Part shown: positions 18,994 to 28,550 of the stretch, piece by piece
How positions within the stretch are numbered: position 1 is the first letter of the stretch
Layout: each line of letters begins with the position of its first letter
Source: an uncultured Porphyromonadaceae bacterium
GTDB lineage: Bacteria > Bacteroidota > Bacteroidia > Bacteroidales > Muribaculaceae
Direction: 5' to 3'
Assembly: GCA_947643665.1 (NCBI GenBank)
Contig: CANRWW010000006.1
Location: 19,350 to 83,349, forward strand
DNA length: 64,000 bases
The notes under the pieces: model-generated
Told to the model about the DNA's origin: nothing
What the model saw: only the letters and a program-made list of their open reading frames with translations
Database searches by the model: none
Made by a program: the position numbers and the translations under genes

Positions 18994-19865
18994 ATATACT
19001 CGTAACCGGAGCAAACGGGCAACTTGGCAATTGTTTGCGCAATGCCGTAGCGCGTGGTTCTAAAGACAATTACATCTTTACCGATGTCGCAGAGCTGGAT
19101 ATTACCGATGCCGATGCGATCAATAAGGTGGTAAAAGACAATGACGTGAATATGATTGTCAATTGTGCCGCCTATACAAATGTGGATAAAGCGGAAGATG
19201 ATGTGGAGTTTGCCGAAATACTCAATGCGGTGGCTCCCCGCAACCTTGCCGAAGCGATGAAAGCTGTAGATGGCACGCTCATACACGTTTCCACGGATTA
19301 TGTTTTTGGCGGAAATGCCGGAAATACGCCCCGTGGTGAAGATGAGCCTGCCAATCCTACTGGTGTTTATGGCCTGACAAAACTCCATGGTGAGCAGGAA
19401 ATTGAAAAATCAGGGGTAAAAGCCCTTACATTCCGCACCGCATGGCTCTATTCGGAATATGGAAAGAATTTTGTCAAGACCATGCTTGGACTGACTGCCA
19501 CGAAACCTGAATTGAAAGTTGTTTTTGACCAGGCTGGCACCCCCACATATGCCCAGGACCTTGCCGATGCTATATTCCAGATAATAGAAAATCGTAAATA
19601 TCAGGGTAATGAAGGCATTTATCATTATTCTGACGAAGGTGTATGTTCATGGTATGATTTTACAAAAATGATTGCTGAAATCGCAGGAAACGATAAATGC
19701 AACATACTTCCTTGCCATTCGGATGAATTCCCCTCAAAAGTTATCCGTCCGTCATATTCAGTCCTTGACAAGACACTGTTCAAAAATACATTTGGACTTG
19801 AAGTTCCGTATTGGACAGATTCATTAAAAACCTGTATTAAAAATCTAAAAGAAAATGAAGCGTAA
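18990..19865 (+). CDS. rfbD: dTDP-4-dehydrorhamnose reductase
   Basis: A 291-residue RmlD of the short-chain dehydrogenase superfamily, performing the last, NAD(P)H-dependent step to dTDP-L-rhamnose. 'ILVTGANGQLGNCL' is the nucleotide-binding fold, 'HVSTDYVFGG' and 'YGLTKLHGEQ' hold the Thr/Tyr-x3-Lys catalytic set at about residues 104-138, and 'FRTAWLYSEYGKNFVKTM' is typical of RmlD. It overlaps rfbC by 4 bases and rfbB by 11. Confidence 0.96.
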   Translation: MNILVTGANGQLGNCLRNAVARGSKDNYIFTDVAELDITDADAINKVVKDNDVNMIVNCAAYTNVDKAEDDVEFAEILNAVAPRNLAEAMKAVDGTLIHVSTDYVFGGNAGNTPRGEDEPANPTGVYGLTKLHGEQEIEKSGVKALTFRTAWLYSEYGKNFVKTMLGLTATKPELKVVFDQAGTPTYAQDLADAIFQIIENRKYQGNEGIYHYSDEGVCSWYDFTKMIAEIAGNDKCNILPCHSDEFPSKVIRPSYSVLDKTLFKNTFGLEVPYWTDSLKTCIKNLKENEA

Positions 19866-20991
19866 TATACTCATAACAGGTGGTGCCGGATTTATCGGCT
19901 CACACGTAGTTCGTCTGTTTGTCAACAAATATCCCGATTATCATATCGTGAATCTTGACAAGCTCACATATGCTGGAAACCTTGCAAACCTTAAGGATAT
20001 AGAGGATAAACCCAACTACACTTTCGTCCGTGCGGACATTGCCGATCTTGACGAAATGCGACGCATCATTGCCCGATATAACATAGATGGGATTATCCAT
20101 CTTGCAGCAGAAAGCCATGTGGACCGTTCTATAAAGGATCCTTTCACATTTGCCCGCACTAATGTAATGGGCACACTGGCTCTTCTCCAGGCAGCAAAAG
20201 AATATTGGGAGGCACTTCCGGAGAAATACGAGGGAAAACGTTTCTATCACATATCTACCGATGAAGTATATGGTGCACTTGAACTGACAGCCCCGGAGGG
20301 CATTGAGTCTCCGTTCACTACCACCGCTTCTTCTGCCGAACACCACCATGCATATGGCGAGGAATTCTTTTTGGAGACAACCAAATACAATCCTCACAGC
20401 CCCTATTCCGCCTCTAAGGCATCTTCCGACCATTTTGTGCGTGCCTACCATGACACATACGGCATGCCTACCATTGTGACTAACTGCTCAAACAATTACG
20501 GGCCTTATCAGTTCCCAGAGAAACTGATACCGTTGTTCATCAACAACATTCGCCACCGCAAGCCGCTTCCGGTATATGGAAAGGGCGAAAACGTGCGCGA
20601 CTGGCTTTTCGTTGAGGATCATGCCCGTGCCATTGACCTGATTTTCCATGAAGGAAAGAACGCCGAGACATATAATATCGGTGGCTTCAACGAATGGAAA
20701 AATATAGATATCATCAAGGTTATCATTAAGACTGTCGATCGTCTTCTTGGCAATCCTGAAGGGCACTCCATTGATCTTATCACATATGTCACAGACCGTG
20801 CAGGCCACGATCTCCGTTACGCCATTGATTCCCGTAAACTGCAGCGTGAGCTTGGCTGGGAGCCTTCATTGCAATTTGAGGAGGGTATAGAGCGCACGGT
20901 ACGTTGGTATCTTGACAATCAGGAATGGATGGATAACATTACATCCGGGGAGTATGAAAAATACTACGATGACATGTATTCAAACCGTTGA
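19855..20991 (+). CDS. rfbB: dTDP-glucose 4,6-dehydratase
   Basis: A 378-residue RmlB; converts dTDP-glucose to dTDP-4-keto-6-deoxyglucose with bound NAD. 'NILITGGAGFIGSHVVR' is the NAD site; 'ISTDEVYGAL' carries the Thr-Asp-Glu catalytic triad part, and 'YSASKASSDH' the Tyr-x3-Lys. About 25 residues longer than the E. coli enzyme owing to an insertion between 'EVYG' and 'YSASKAS', which includes a His-rich bit 'AEHHHAYGEE'; this longer form is common in Bacteroidales. Last gene of the operon; a strong terminator follows. Confidence 0.96.
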   Translation: MKRNILITGGAGFIGSHVVRLFVNKYPDYHIVNLDKLTYAGNLANLKDIEDKPNYTFVRADIADLDEMRRIIARYNIDGIIHLAAESHVDRSIKDPFTFARTNVMGTLALLQAAKEYWEALPEKYEGKRFYHISTDEVYGALELTAPEGIESPFTTTASSAEHHHAYGEEFFLETTKYNPHSPYSASKASSDHFVRAYHDTYGMPTIVTNCSNNYGPYQFPEKLIPLFINNIRHRKPLPVYGKGENVRDWLFVEDHARAIDLIFHEGKNAETYNIGGFNEWKNIDIIKVIIKTVDRLLGNPEGHSIDLITYVTDRAGHDLRYAIDSRKLQRELGWEPSLQFEEGIERTVRWYLDNQEWMDNITSGEYEKYYDDMYSNR

Positions 20992-21036
20992 AACGCATAT
21001 TGCGGCATGAGCTGCTTGTAGGTTCATAAATAGCAT

Positions 21037-21097
21037 AACAAAAAACACCAGCCTGTATAAACGATAAAATGTCGTTTGCAGGCTGGTGTTTTTTGTT
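21037..21097 (+). terminator. Rho-independent terminator of the rfb operon
   Basis: A 19-base perfect inverted repeat (21037-21055 with 21079-21097) around the core CACCAGCCTG/CAGGCTGGTG, flanked by an A run on the left and T6 on the right, so it could work in both directions. A second short stem (AAACGA/TCGTTT) lies inside the loop. Confidence 0.92.
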
Positions 21098-21125
21098 ATA
21101 TATGACTTTTTTAGTAATTTATTAC

Positions 21126-21134
21126 TACCTTTGC
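21126..21134 (+). promoter_or_regulatory. -7 promoter element for the phosphatase/PI-PLC gene
   Basis: TACCTTTGC matches TAnnTTTG and lies 104 bases before the chosen ATG at 21239. The -33 region is T-rich but not a clean TTTG. Confidence 0.6.
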
Positions 21135-21238
21135 ATTGAGGTAGTCATTATTTCATATTTACAACCTCATAACCAGCTTTACACACTATGCATCCGTTCA
21201 TGTCGGGTGACAGGTACCATAAAAACATACTAATTAAC

Positions 21239-24200
21239 ATGAAAAAGAGCTTTATAGTAGCGACAATGCTTTGCGCTTTGAGCGGAATGTACGCCCAGGC
21301 GCAAAGGCAGATCTCAAGTTTTAAGGAAATAAGGATTATTTCTGGAAACACATCAACGATTGGTGGCGAGAAACGGACTGAGCCGGGGATATACTATATT
21401 CCACAAGAAGATGGCACATACCAGGCCGCACGTCTCACAGTAGCACCTAAAGACGAGCCGGAAGAGGTAACAGTGCCTTATCTGAACCTTAACACTCCGC
21501 ATTCTATCTGTGTGAACTGGAAGACTTCTGAAAAAGCCGATGGCTCTGTTGTAAGATTCGGCGTTGATCCTGACAAACTGGATAGAAGTTGCGAACCGTC
21601 TGTAAAGGCCATCAGTAGAAATTATTTTTGGCATACAGCCACGCTTGCCGGTCTTGAGCCGAATACCGTATATTACTATCAGGTGTCTACAAACGGCATA
21701 GAGAGCGATGTCTACCGTTTCCGTACTATGCCTGAAGCCGGTGACAAGTCAAAGATGCGTGTGCTTCTCATAGGAGACCATCAGCGTAATGAGCGCTCGG
21801 ACTATGAATGGATGCTGGATGCGGCAAAAGAGACGGTAAAAAACAAATATGGCGATGGTCCGTTCGAAGACTATATCAGTTTCCTTCTCAACGATGGCGA
21901 CCAGGTTGATCATGGTGGCGATCTGAATCTGTATGAAAAAGTACACCTGTACAAGTCGCGCTCTGTTTCACCAACTCTTGCCAACATGACCACTGTCGGT
22001 AACCACGAATATAAGGGAGACGACAACCTGAAGAATTATGATGGCCATTACCATGAATATGGCAACCTGGAATATAAAGGCATAAAGAGCGGTACATCCG
22101 GATATTATGCATATCAGGCAGGTTCGGTACTTATAATATCGTTGAATTCCGATGATACTTCGGTCGCGCAGAAAATGTGGGTCCGCAAAGTCATCGCGGC
22201 AGCTTCTGTTGATCCGACGGTTGATTTCATCGTCAGTGTGCAGCATCGTCCGCTATATGCCGAACAATATTCTGGAGATGTTTCCCCGTGGATGCTCAAT
22301 GAAATCATGCCCATACTTTCATCAACGCCTAAACATGTGTTGAACTGCGGTGGCCATCATCATCTTTATGCACGCGGTCAGATGACAGACACTCCTGTAT
22401 ACCACATTATCACAGGAGGTGGTGTCGGCACATCGGCGGAAGGTTATGAACAGCTCTGGGGAAAGACACCAGACAATTTCAATCATGATGAAGTGCAGAA
22501 AACCATTGACCATTGGACATACCAGATACTTGAATTCGATCCGGCCACACGCACTATGACCGTTGATTGCTATTCGATAGGAAATTCACGTCTGGCTTTA
22601 GACAATGAAATTGTGGATACATTCACGCGCACTCTTGGTGAGCCGGCGGCTTTCGCACGTCCGGTTCTTGCGCCGGTTGATGCAAATATTTCACTCCCGT
22701 ATACTTTTAAACAGGTTTCCGAATCTTCTGCTCCCTATGCAGTGCGCTATCAGATATCGTCCGATTCAGACTTTGCATCCACAGTCATTGATAAGGTTAT
22801 AAATGCCGAAGATTTTTACGGAGCTACAGAAGATTTCCTTCCGCTTGACATTAACAAGGATAAAAACCTAAAAGAGTTTACTATAAACAACGGCGATCTG
22901 CCAAATGGCACATATTATATTCGTGTCTGCAATAGAGATGCGAATATTGAATGGTCTGAATATTCTGAGCCGGTTCAGTTTACCGTTGAGGGAGCTGTAG
23001 ATCCGGCATCGGTGGATGTCGGTGGCAGGTTCTTCCATAAAGGCAATATACATGTGGCATATGACGGGGCGCCTGTGGGCACGGATGCTTGGGTTGCGAT
23101 ATATAGGGAGCATCAAAGCGGCGGTGATGGATCATATAAGTGGGGCTATACGGCAGCTGTTTCCGGAAGTATGGATTTTAGCATAGACGAGCCGGGAGCT
23201 TATTATGCTGTATTGTTCAAGGATGGCGGATATACGGAAATCGCGCCGCGCGCTTATTTTGTGGTCAGTGACAATTGCGACGAAAACACGCTTCCATCCA
23301 TATCTACCGACAAACTCGTATATGAGGTTGGTGATCCTGTTGTAGTGAAACTTGATAATGCGCCATGTATATCCAAGGACTGGGTAGGCATATATACATC
23401 AAGTGTTGCAGTTGTAAAAGATGGCAAATCCCACTCCTATGCATATGCCGGAGATGATCCTATGGGCGATGTCACGCTGAATGTACCGGGCAACTTTAAT
23501 TACTCTTCTCCTGTGCCCGATGGCCTGTATTACGCTACATATTGTATTGCCGACCGGTATTATGAGCCGGTCCGGCGTAGCTATTTCATCGTTGGAAAGC
23601 CGGTTCTTCTCGAAATTGAAAAGGACGGTTACAATTTGGGAGATGAAGTCCGGTTCGTTTATGAGGGTACACCTGATTGGGATGGCATAAACCTTTGTGT
23701 CGTTTCCGGAAAGACAGTCGTTGAAAATATACCAATGACAGGCAATGGGGGAGTTGTTGGTTTTGAGCCTACCGCTGGTGGCAGCTACGAGGCATTTGTT
23801 GTGACTGCTGATGGTAAGGAAATATCCTCACGTATCGGTTTTACAGTTGCCAAAGCCCTTGCGGATGCCTGGATGGACCGCATTGATGACAATGCATATG
23901 TGCATCAGGTTTCGATCCCTGGCACACATGATGCCGGTACCGGCAATGGGACTTCAATGGATACTTTTGCCCGTACACAGGAACTAAGTCTTGCCGAGCA
24001 GTTTGATGCAGGCATACGTGCGTTTGATCTTCGTCCGTCGGTGTCGGGAGGTGAATTGAAAATATACCATGGAATAGCAGAGACTAAAGTGACTTTCGAT
24101 GAGGCGCTTTCAACATTGTGTGACCGTCTTGATGCATATCCTACTGAATTCGTGGTGGTTGTCATGCGTCATGAAGATGACCATGAAAGTGCTTCGGACA

Positions 24201-25012
24201 AGGAACTTTGGGATGGACTGGTGCAGCAGGTGCTCAGTGACGGAAAATATGACGGCCGGTTTGTAGACTTTACAAATGCGCTTACTGTACAAGACTTGCG
24301 TGGCAAGATCCTGTTACTCAGCCGCGACAAGTATGCCCCCCAACCTATAGGAGGTTTTATTACAGGATGGACACACAGTGCCGAGTTTTCCGAACAGGGT
24401 AACGGACGTGTGCAAGGTACTAACTCAAGGGCATCTGCACGGCTTCATGTGCAGGATTTCTATGAGACACGTAATGCGATGGATACGAAACTGAATTCAA
24501 TCAATGCTCTTCTTGACCATTCAGTCAAACTTAATACCGTGTCCGCCCACAATTGGGTTATAAACCACACTTCCGGTTACTCGCAGAGCGGTCTTTTTGC
24601 TACTGCTGATGCATACCGCATCAATGCAGCATCCACCAACGTCGCTGTAGTCAACTATCTTTCAGATGAGACCCATGCTGGCCCTGCCGGCCTGATTATG
24701 ATGGATTTTGCCGGTGTAGACCGCTCCGGTGATTATGATGTCTGTGGCAAGCGGTTGATTGATGCTGTGGTGGACAATAACTTCCGTTATACTATGCGCA
24801 CTAAACCTTCCGGTGTAGATAATGTATTGACCGAATCAGATGAATGCATTTCCATAGTTGCCAATGGCGAGGTTCGTGCCTCAGGCCTGATTGAGGTTTA
24901 TACTGTTGGTGGCGCCTTTCATTGCTCAGGTTTCGGGAAAGTATCTGTAACGGCTCCCGGCATATATGTCGTCAAGACTGCAGATGCAGCTTGCAAAATG
25001 GTAGTCCGCTGA
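21239..25012 (+). CDS. Secreted purple-acid-phosphatase-like / PI-PLC-like fusion protein
   Basis: A 1,257-residue exported protein. I start at the ATG at 21239 because it opens a good signal peptide ('MKKSFIVATMLCALSGMYAQ'); an upstream ATG at 21188 only adds a poor leader. Order: PAP-type N-terminal beta domain (about 75-165); metallophosphoesterase with 'LLIGDHQ', 'NDGDQVDHGGD', 'TVGNHE', 'SVQHRPLY' and 'CGGHHHLY' (172-375); FN3-like region (470-590); three Ig-like repeats (590-870); PI-PLC X-like domain with both catalytic-type His in 'IPGTHDAGTG' and 'KIYHGI' (872-1190); a C-terminal tail ending 'KMVVR' like a sorting signal. It could cleave a phosphodiester and then remove the phosphate. 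Real substrates (phosphatidylinositol, GPI, phospho-glycan) are not known. Confidence 0.85.
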   Translation: MKKSFIVATMLCALSGMYAQAQRQISSFKEIRIISGNTSTIGGEKRTEPGIYYIPQEDGTYQAARLTVAPKDEPEEVTVPYLNLNTPHSICVNWKTSEKADGSVVRFGVDPDKLDRSCEPSVKAISRNYFWHTATLAGLEPNTVYYYQVSTNGIESDVYRFRTMPEAGDKSKMRVLLIGDHQRNERSDYEWMLDAAKETVKNKYGDGPFEDYISFLLNDGDQVDHGGDLNLYEKVHLYKSRSVSPTLANMTTVGNHEYKGDDNLKNYDGHYHEYGNLEYKGIKSGTSGYYAYQAGSVLIISLNSDDTSVAQKMWVRKVIAAASVDPTVDFIVSVQHRPLYAEQYSGDVSPWMLNEIMPILSSTPKHVLNCGGHHHLYARGQMTDTPVYHIITGGGVGTSAEGYEQLWGKTPDNFNHDEVQKTIDHWTYQILEFDPATRTMTVDCYSIGNSRLALDNEIVDTFTRTLGEPAAFARPVLAPVDANISLPYTFKQVSESSAPYAVRYQISSDSDFASTVIDKVINAEDFYGATEDFLPLDINKDKNLKEFTINNGDLPNGTYYIRVCNRDANIEWSEYSEPVQFTVEGAVDPASVDVGGRFFHKGNIHVAYDGAPVGTDAWVAIYREHQSGGDGSYKWGYTAAVSGSMDFSIDEPGAYYAVLFKDGGYTEIAPRAYFVVSDNCDENTLPSISTDKLVYEVGDPVVVKLDNAPCISKDWVGIYTSSVAVVKDGKSHSYAYAGDDPMGDVTLNVPGNFNYSSPVPDGLYYATYCIADRYYEPVRRSYFIVGKPVLLEIEKDGYNLGDEVRFVYEGTPDWDGINLCVVSGKTVVENIPMTGNGGVVGFEPTAGGSYEAFVVTADGKEISSRIGFTVAKALADAWMDRIDDNAYVHQVSIPGTHDAGTGNGTSMDTFARTQELSLAEQFDAGIRAFDLRPSVSGGELKIYHGIAETKVTFDEALSTLCDRLDAYPTEFVVVVMRHEDDHESASDKELWDGLVQQVLSDGKYDGRFVDFTNALTVQDLRGKILLLSRDKYAPQPIGGFITGWTHSAEFSEQGNGRVQGTNSRASARLHVQDFYETRNAMDTKLNSINALLDHSVKLNTVSAHNWVINHTSGYSQSGLFATADAYRINAASTNVAVVNYLSDETHAGPAGLIMMDFAGVDRSGDYDVCGKRLIDAVVDNNFRYTMRTKPSGVDNVLTESDECISIVANGEVRASGLIEVYTVGGAFHCSGFGKVSVTAPGIYVVKTADAACKMVVR

Positions 25013-25101
25013 TCCTCCTTTCCCCCTTTTAGCTGATCCTCCATCCTTCAGTGTTGACCCGAAAGGGGAAGCCTGAAAATGATAAGGGACTCCGCATAAG
25101 C

Positions 25102-25143
25102 AACGTGGGTTTGATATAATTTGAATTATATCAAACCCACGTT
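25102..25143 (+). terminator. Bidirectional terminator between convergent genes
   Basis: A perfect 20-base inverted repeat with a 2-base centre (25102-25121 and 25124-25143; outer core ACGTGGGTTTGA/TCAAACCCACGT) and T-rich flank. It separates the plus-strand gene ending at 25012 from the minus-strand gene ending at 25169. Confidence 0.88.
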
Positions 25144-25168
25144 TTGTAATAGTAGAAAAAATATCCTG

Positions 25169-26146
25169 TTACTTCTTTTTTATAGGACGCGGCTTTACAC
25201 CTTCTTTTGTCATTTTTACAGGATTTATATGTCCATCCTTGTCAAATGTCATTCGGTCAACGCAGGTAACACGGAAATCGCGTGCCGTCTCCCCGGCTGG
25301 GCGGCGGTGGTATACGATGTAATATTCATCCGTATCAGGTACCTGTATTACTGAATGGTGGCCGGCTCCTGTTGCAATCTCAGGATCTTGTTGGAGGATT
25401 TTGCCTTCACGTTTGAACGGACCGAACGGGCTGTCTGCAATTGCGTAGGCAACACAATAGTCAGGGCCTCCCCATCCTCCTTCGCTCCACATAAAGTAAT
25501 ATTTACCGTTACGTTTGAACATAAAGGGGCCTTCCACATAATTTTCCGGGGTGACCTCTTTGTATGTCTTCCCATCGGGAAATGGCACAAGTGACTTGAA
25601 ATCGTCGCTTAATTTGACTATGTTGCAATGGCCCCATCCTCCGTAATACATGTAATATGTCCCGTCATCGTCAAGAAACACAAACTGGTCTATCGGCTGT
25701 GCGCCGTTTACGATGTCATTGATGAGGGGACGGCCGATGTGGTCGCGGAATGGGCCGTCAGGACGGGTGCTGACACCTACTCCGATGCCGCCGACTTCTC
25801 CTTCGTGCACGTCGTTGGCTCCAAAGAAGATATAGTACTTGCCGTCTTTACGAAGCGCGGCAGGTGCCCACATGCATTTGTGCGCCCATTTCACTTCTGT
25901 AGTGTCAATTACTGCATGATGGCGGGTCCAGTTGACAAGGTCTTTCGACGAGAAGCAGTCAATGAATGTCTGGCGTTCATATTCGTCGCTCCAGGTGGGA
26001 TAGATCCAATAGGTATCGTCGTAGACCACACCTTCCGGATCGGCATACCACCCTTCGAATACTGGATTGGCGCCGCTGGCAGCTACCGGCATGAAGCCGG
26101 CGGCTGCCACTATGGTGCCAATTATGGAATTGCGGATTTTTGACAT
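25169..26146 (-). CDS. GH43 family glycoside hydrolase
   Basis: A 325-residue five-bladed-propeller glycosidase with a signal peptide. The three acidic residues expected in GH43 are visible: base Asp36 in 'GWYADPEGV', the Asp (about 151) in 'QPIDQFVFLDDDG', and acid Glu (about 205) in 'YVEGPFMFK'. GH43 enzymes are commonly alpha-L-arabinofuranosidases or beta-xylosidases; some act on beta-galactosyl links. The single domain with no accessory module suggests periplasmic action on short oligosaccharides. Last gene of the minus-strand run, 3 bases after GH92. The C-terminus is basic ('RPIKKK'). Confidence 0.9.
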   Translation of the reverse strand: MSKIRNSIIGTIVAAAGFMPVAASGANPVFEGWYADPEGVVYDDTYWIYPTWSDEYERQTFIDCFSSKDLVNWTRHHAVIDTTEVKWAHKCMWAPAALRKDGKYYIFFGANDVHEGEVGGIGVGVSTRPDGPFRDHIGRPLINDIVNGAQPIDQFVFLDDDGTYYMYYGGWGHCNIVKLSDDFKSLVPFPDGKTYKEVTPENYVEGPFMFKRNGKYYFMWSEGGWGGPDYCVAYAIADSPFGPFKREGKILQQDPEIATGAGHHSVIQVPDTDEYYIVYHRRPAGETARDFRVTCVDRMTFDKDGHINPVKMTKEGVKPRPIKKK

Positions 26147-26149
26147 GGC

Positions 26150-28462
26150 TTATTTCTTCTTTTTGCCCTGCTGTTGTTTCAGTTCGTTGCTGAACGAATA
26201 TGGGAACGATTTCTCCTCTGAGCCGCGCAATGTGTTGGGTTTGTCAGACATATCGAAAGTAATGTAGGCACCGCGGTTGAGCTGCTCGTGGGTAAAGTAG
26301 TTGAGGTCATAGGGAGCGCCGTTTACCATTACTGCGTCAACATAGCAGTTCTTGCGGCTGTTATCCGGAGCTGTGATCACTATTTTGTGGCCGTTCTCCA
26401 GGTTCAAGGTCATTTTCTTGAACAGGGGAGTGCCGATGATATATTCGCCGCTTCCGGGGCATACCGGATAGAAGCCCATTGCTGAGAATACGTACCATGC
26501 CGAGGTCTGGCCGTTGTCCTCGTCGCCGCAATATCCGTCGGGAGTGGCAAGATACATCTTGTCCATTACCTCGCGTACCCATTTCTGGGTCTTCCAGGGT
26601 TGGCCGGAATAGTTATAGAGATAAAGCATGTGCTGTACAGGCTGGTTGCCATGCGCGTAGTTGCCCATGTTCATTATCTGCATCTCGCGGATTTCGTGGA
26701 TCACTCCTCCGTAATAGCTGTCGTCGAACAGTGGCGGAACTGCCATTACCGAGTCCATCATCTGGTTGAATGTCTCTTTTCCACCCATCAGGTTTATCAG
26801 CCCCTGTGGGTCGTGGAATACACTCCAGGAATAATGCCAGCTGTTGCCTTCTGTGAAAGCGTCGCCCCATTTCAACGGGTTGAACGGGCTCTGGAATGTG
26901 CCGTCTTCGTTACGGCCACGCATCAGGTTGTGCTCTTTGTCAAAGAGGTTCTTGTAGTTCATCGCACGCTGTGCGTAAGGCTTCAGTTCTTTCTCAGACT
27001 TGCCGAGAGCCTTCCCGAGCTGGTATATGCACCAGTCGTCATATGCATACTCAAGTGTGCGTGCCGCGCTTTCGTTGATCCCTACGTTATAGGGCACATA
27101 GCCGAGTTTGTTGTAATATTCATGGCCGAGACGTCCTGTGGATGCTACTTGCGGGTGCACGTTGTTGGCTCCGTGTACCACGGCTTCCCAGATCGTCTCC
27201 TCGTCAAAGCCGCGCAGGCCGTTGAGCCATGCCTCGGCAACGATTGAAGCGGAGTTGTTGCCCACCATGCAGCCGCGGTGGCCGGGACTTGCCCATTCCG
27301 GCAGGAAACCGCTTTCCTTGAATGTGTTGGCAAGGCCTTCCTGCATTTTTTCGTTCATGGATGGATACATGAGGTTGAGGAAGGGGAACAAGCAGCGGAA
27401 AGTATCCCAGAAACCTGTGCCTGTGAACATGTATCCTGGCAATACTTTGCCGTTGAACGGGCTGTAATGCACCGGCTTGCCTTCTGCATCTATTTCATAG
27501 AAGCTCATAGGGAAGAGCACCGAACGGTACATGCATGAGTAGAAGGTGCGCAGGCGGTCTATGTCATTGTCTTCGACATCTATGCGACCGAGGATGTTGT
27601 TCCATGTGTCACGTCCTTTCTGTTCGATTGTGTCGAAATTGTCTTGTCCTATTTCTCTGCGCAGATTGAGTTCTGCCTGTTCGAAGCTGATGAAGGAGGA
27701 TGCGACACGGGCATTTACGATTTCACCTTTTTTTGTTTTGAAACCTATTATGGCTCCGGCGTGGTTGCACTCTGCCTGGAGTGAGGAGGTGTTGATTTTG
27801 CCGTCGGAAACCGATGCTGTGTAAGTGAAAGGTTTGTCAAATTCTACGATGAAGTAGTTTCTGAAATTATCGGGTACGCCACCGCTATTTTTGGTGGTGT
27901 ATCCCATTATTTTGTTCTCTCCGGGGATGATTTTTACATATGATCCGTTGTCAAGGGCGTCTACTACCACATATGCGTCATCTGTCTGCGGGAAAGTGAA
28001 ACGGAGCATGGCAGCACGGTCTGTAGGGGTGATTTCTGCCACTACATCATGGTCTGCCAGGTATGCACGGTAGTAATAGGGCTTTGATACTTCTGCCTTG
28101 TGTGAGAACCAGCTGGCACGCTCATCCTGGTCGAACACCGGTTTGCCGGTTACAGGCATGATGGCGAACTGCCCGTGGTCATTGATCCAGGGGCTGGGTT
28201 GGTGGGTCTGTTTGAAACCGCGGATTTTGTCGGCATCATAGGTATAAGCCCATCCGTCGCCCATTTTGCCGGTCTGCGGGGTCCAGAAATTCATGCCCCA
28301 GGGCATCGCTATGGCCGGATAGGTATTGCCGGTGGAGAGGGAGTGCTTTGACTGTGATCCGACCAGAGGGTTCACATAGTCTACGGGCGACTCTACAGCT
28401 CCCGCGCTTACTGCCATTCCGGCGGCAAGCGCTACAGTTGCTAAATGCTTTAAGTAGCTCAT
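26150..28462 (-). CDS. GH92 alpha-mannosidase, probably alpha-1,2-specific
   Basis: A 770-residue calcium-dependent GH92. I start at the ATG at 28462, giving the signal peptide 'MSYLKHLATVALAAGMAV'; a TTG at 28492 is less likely. Family motifs: 'YVNPLVGS', 'TYPAIAMPWGMNFW', 'GFKQTHQPSPW'. Catalytic acid Glu538 lies in 'TEGNSWHYSW'; the base Asp pair 647/649 lies in 'GDEDNG'. The spacing matches E533/D642/D644 of B. thetaiotaomicron BT3990 as I recall them. His589-Glu590 ('VIHEIREM') aligns with the BT3990 +1-site pair linked with alpha-1,2 activity; that assignment is from memory. Co-transcribed with GH43. Ends in a basic tail, 'GKKKK'. Confidence 0.93.
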   Translation of the reverse strand: MSYLKHLATVALAAGMAVSAGAVESPVDYVNPLVGSQSKHSLSTGNTYPAIAMPWGMNFWTPQTGKMGDGWAYTYDADKIRGFKQTHQPSPWINDHGQFAIMPVTGKPVFDQDERASWFSHKAEVSKPYYYRAYLADHDVVAEITPTDRAAMLRFTFPQTDDAYVVVDALDNGSYVKIIPGENKIMGYTTKNSGGVPDNFRNYFIVEFDKPFTYTASVSDGKINTSSLQAECNHAGAIIGFKTKKGEIVNARVASSFISFEQAELNLRREIGQDNFDTIEQKGRDTWNNILGRIDVEDNDIDRLRTFYSCMYRSVLFPMSFYEIDAEGKPVHYSPFNGKVLPGYMFTGTGFWDTFRCLFPFLNLMYPSMNEKMQEGLANTFKESGFLPEWASPGHRGCMVGNNSASIVAEAWLNGLRGFDEETIWEAVVHGANNVHPQVASTGRLGHEYYNKLGYVPYNVGINESAARTLEYAYDDWCIYQLGKALGKSEKELKPYAQRAMNYKNLFDKEHNLMRGRNEDGTFQSPFNPLKWGDAFTEGNSWHYSWSVFHDPQGLINLMGGKETFNQMMDSVMAVPPLFDDSYYGGVIHEIREMQIMNMGNYAHGNQPVQHMLYLYNYSGQPWKTQKWVREVMDKMYLATPDGYCGDEDNGQTSAWYVFSAMGFYPVCPGSGEYIIGTPLFKKMTLNLENGHKIVITAPDNSRKNCYVDAVMVNGAPYDLNYFTHEQLNRGAYITFDMSDKPNTLRGSEEKSFPYSFSNELKQQQGKKKK

Positions 28463-28480
28463 TATGGTTTGTTTGAATAG

Positions 28481-28526
28481 TAAGTTTGTCAACTAAACCG
28501 ATTGAAGCATTTAGTTGACAAACTTA
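28481..28526. repeat. 17-bp inverted repeat between GtaA-like and GH92 genes
   Basis: Arms 28481-28497 and 28510-28526 are perfect complements (core AAGTTTGTCAACTAAA) with a 12-base loop. It lies between the GtaA-like stop and the GH92 start on the minus strand. There is no T run after it, so it may be an mRNA-processing or stabilising hairpin, an attenuator or an operator rather than a simple terminator. Confidence 0.75.
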
Positions 28527-28550
28527 TGATGGTTACTGTTTTATGTAATT

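Noticed and set aside
26635..26655. GH92 motif reads 'HGNQPVQH', which first looked like loss of a catalytic Glu
   Set aside because: Counting from the 'GDEDNG' base motif puts the catalytic acid at Glu538 in 'TEGNSW', which is intact; the Gln form of the other motif is, as I recall, usual in alpha-1,2 enzymes.
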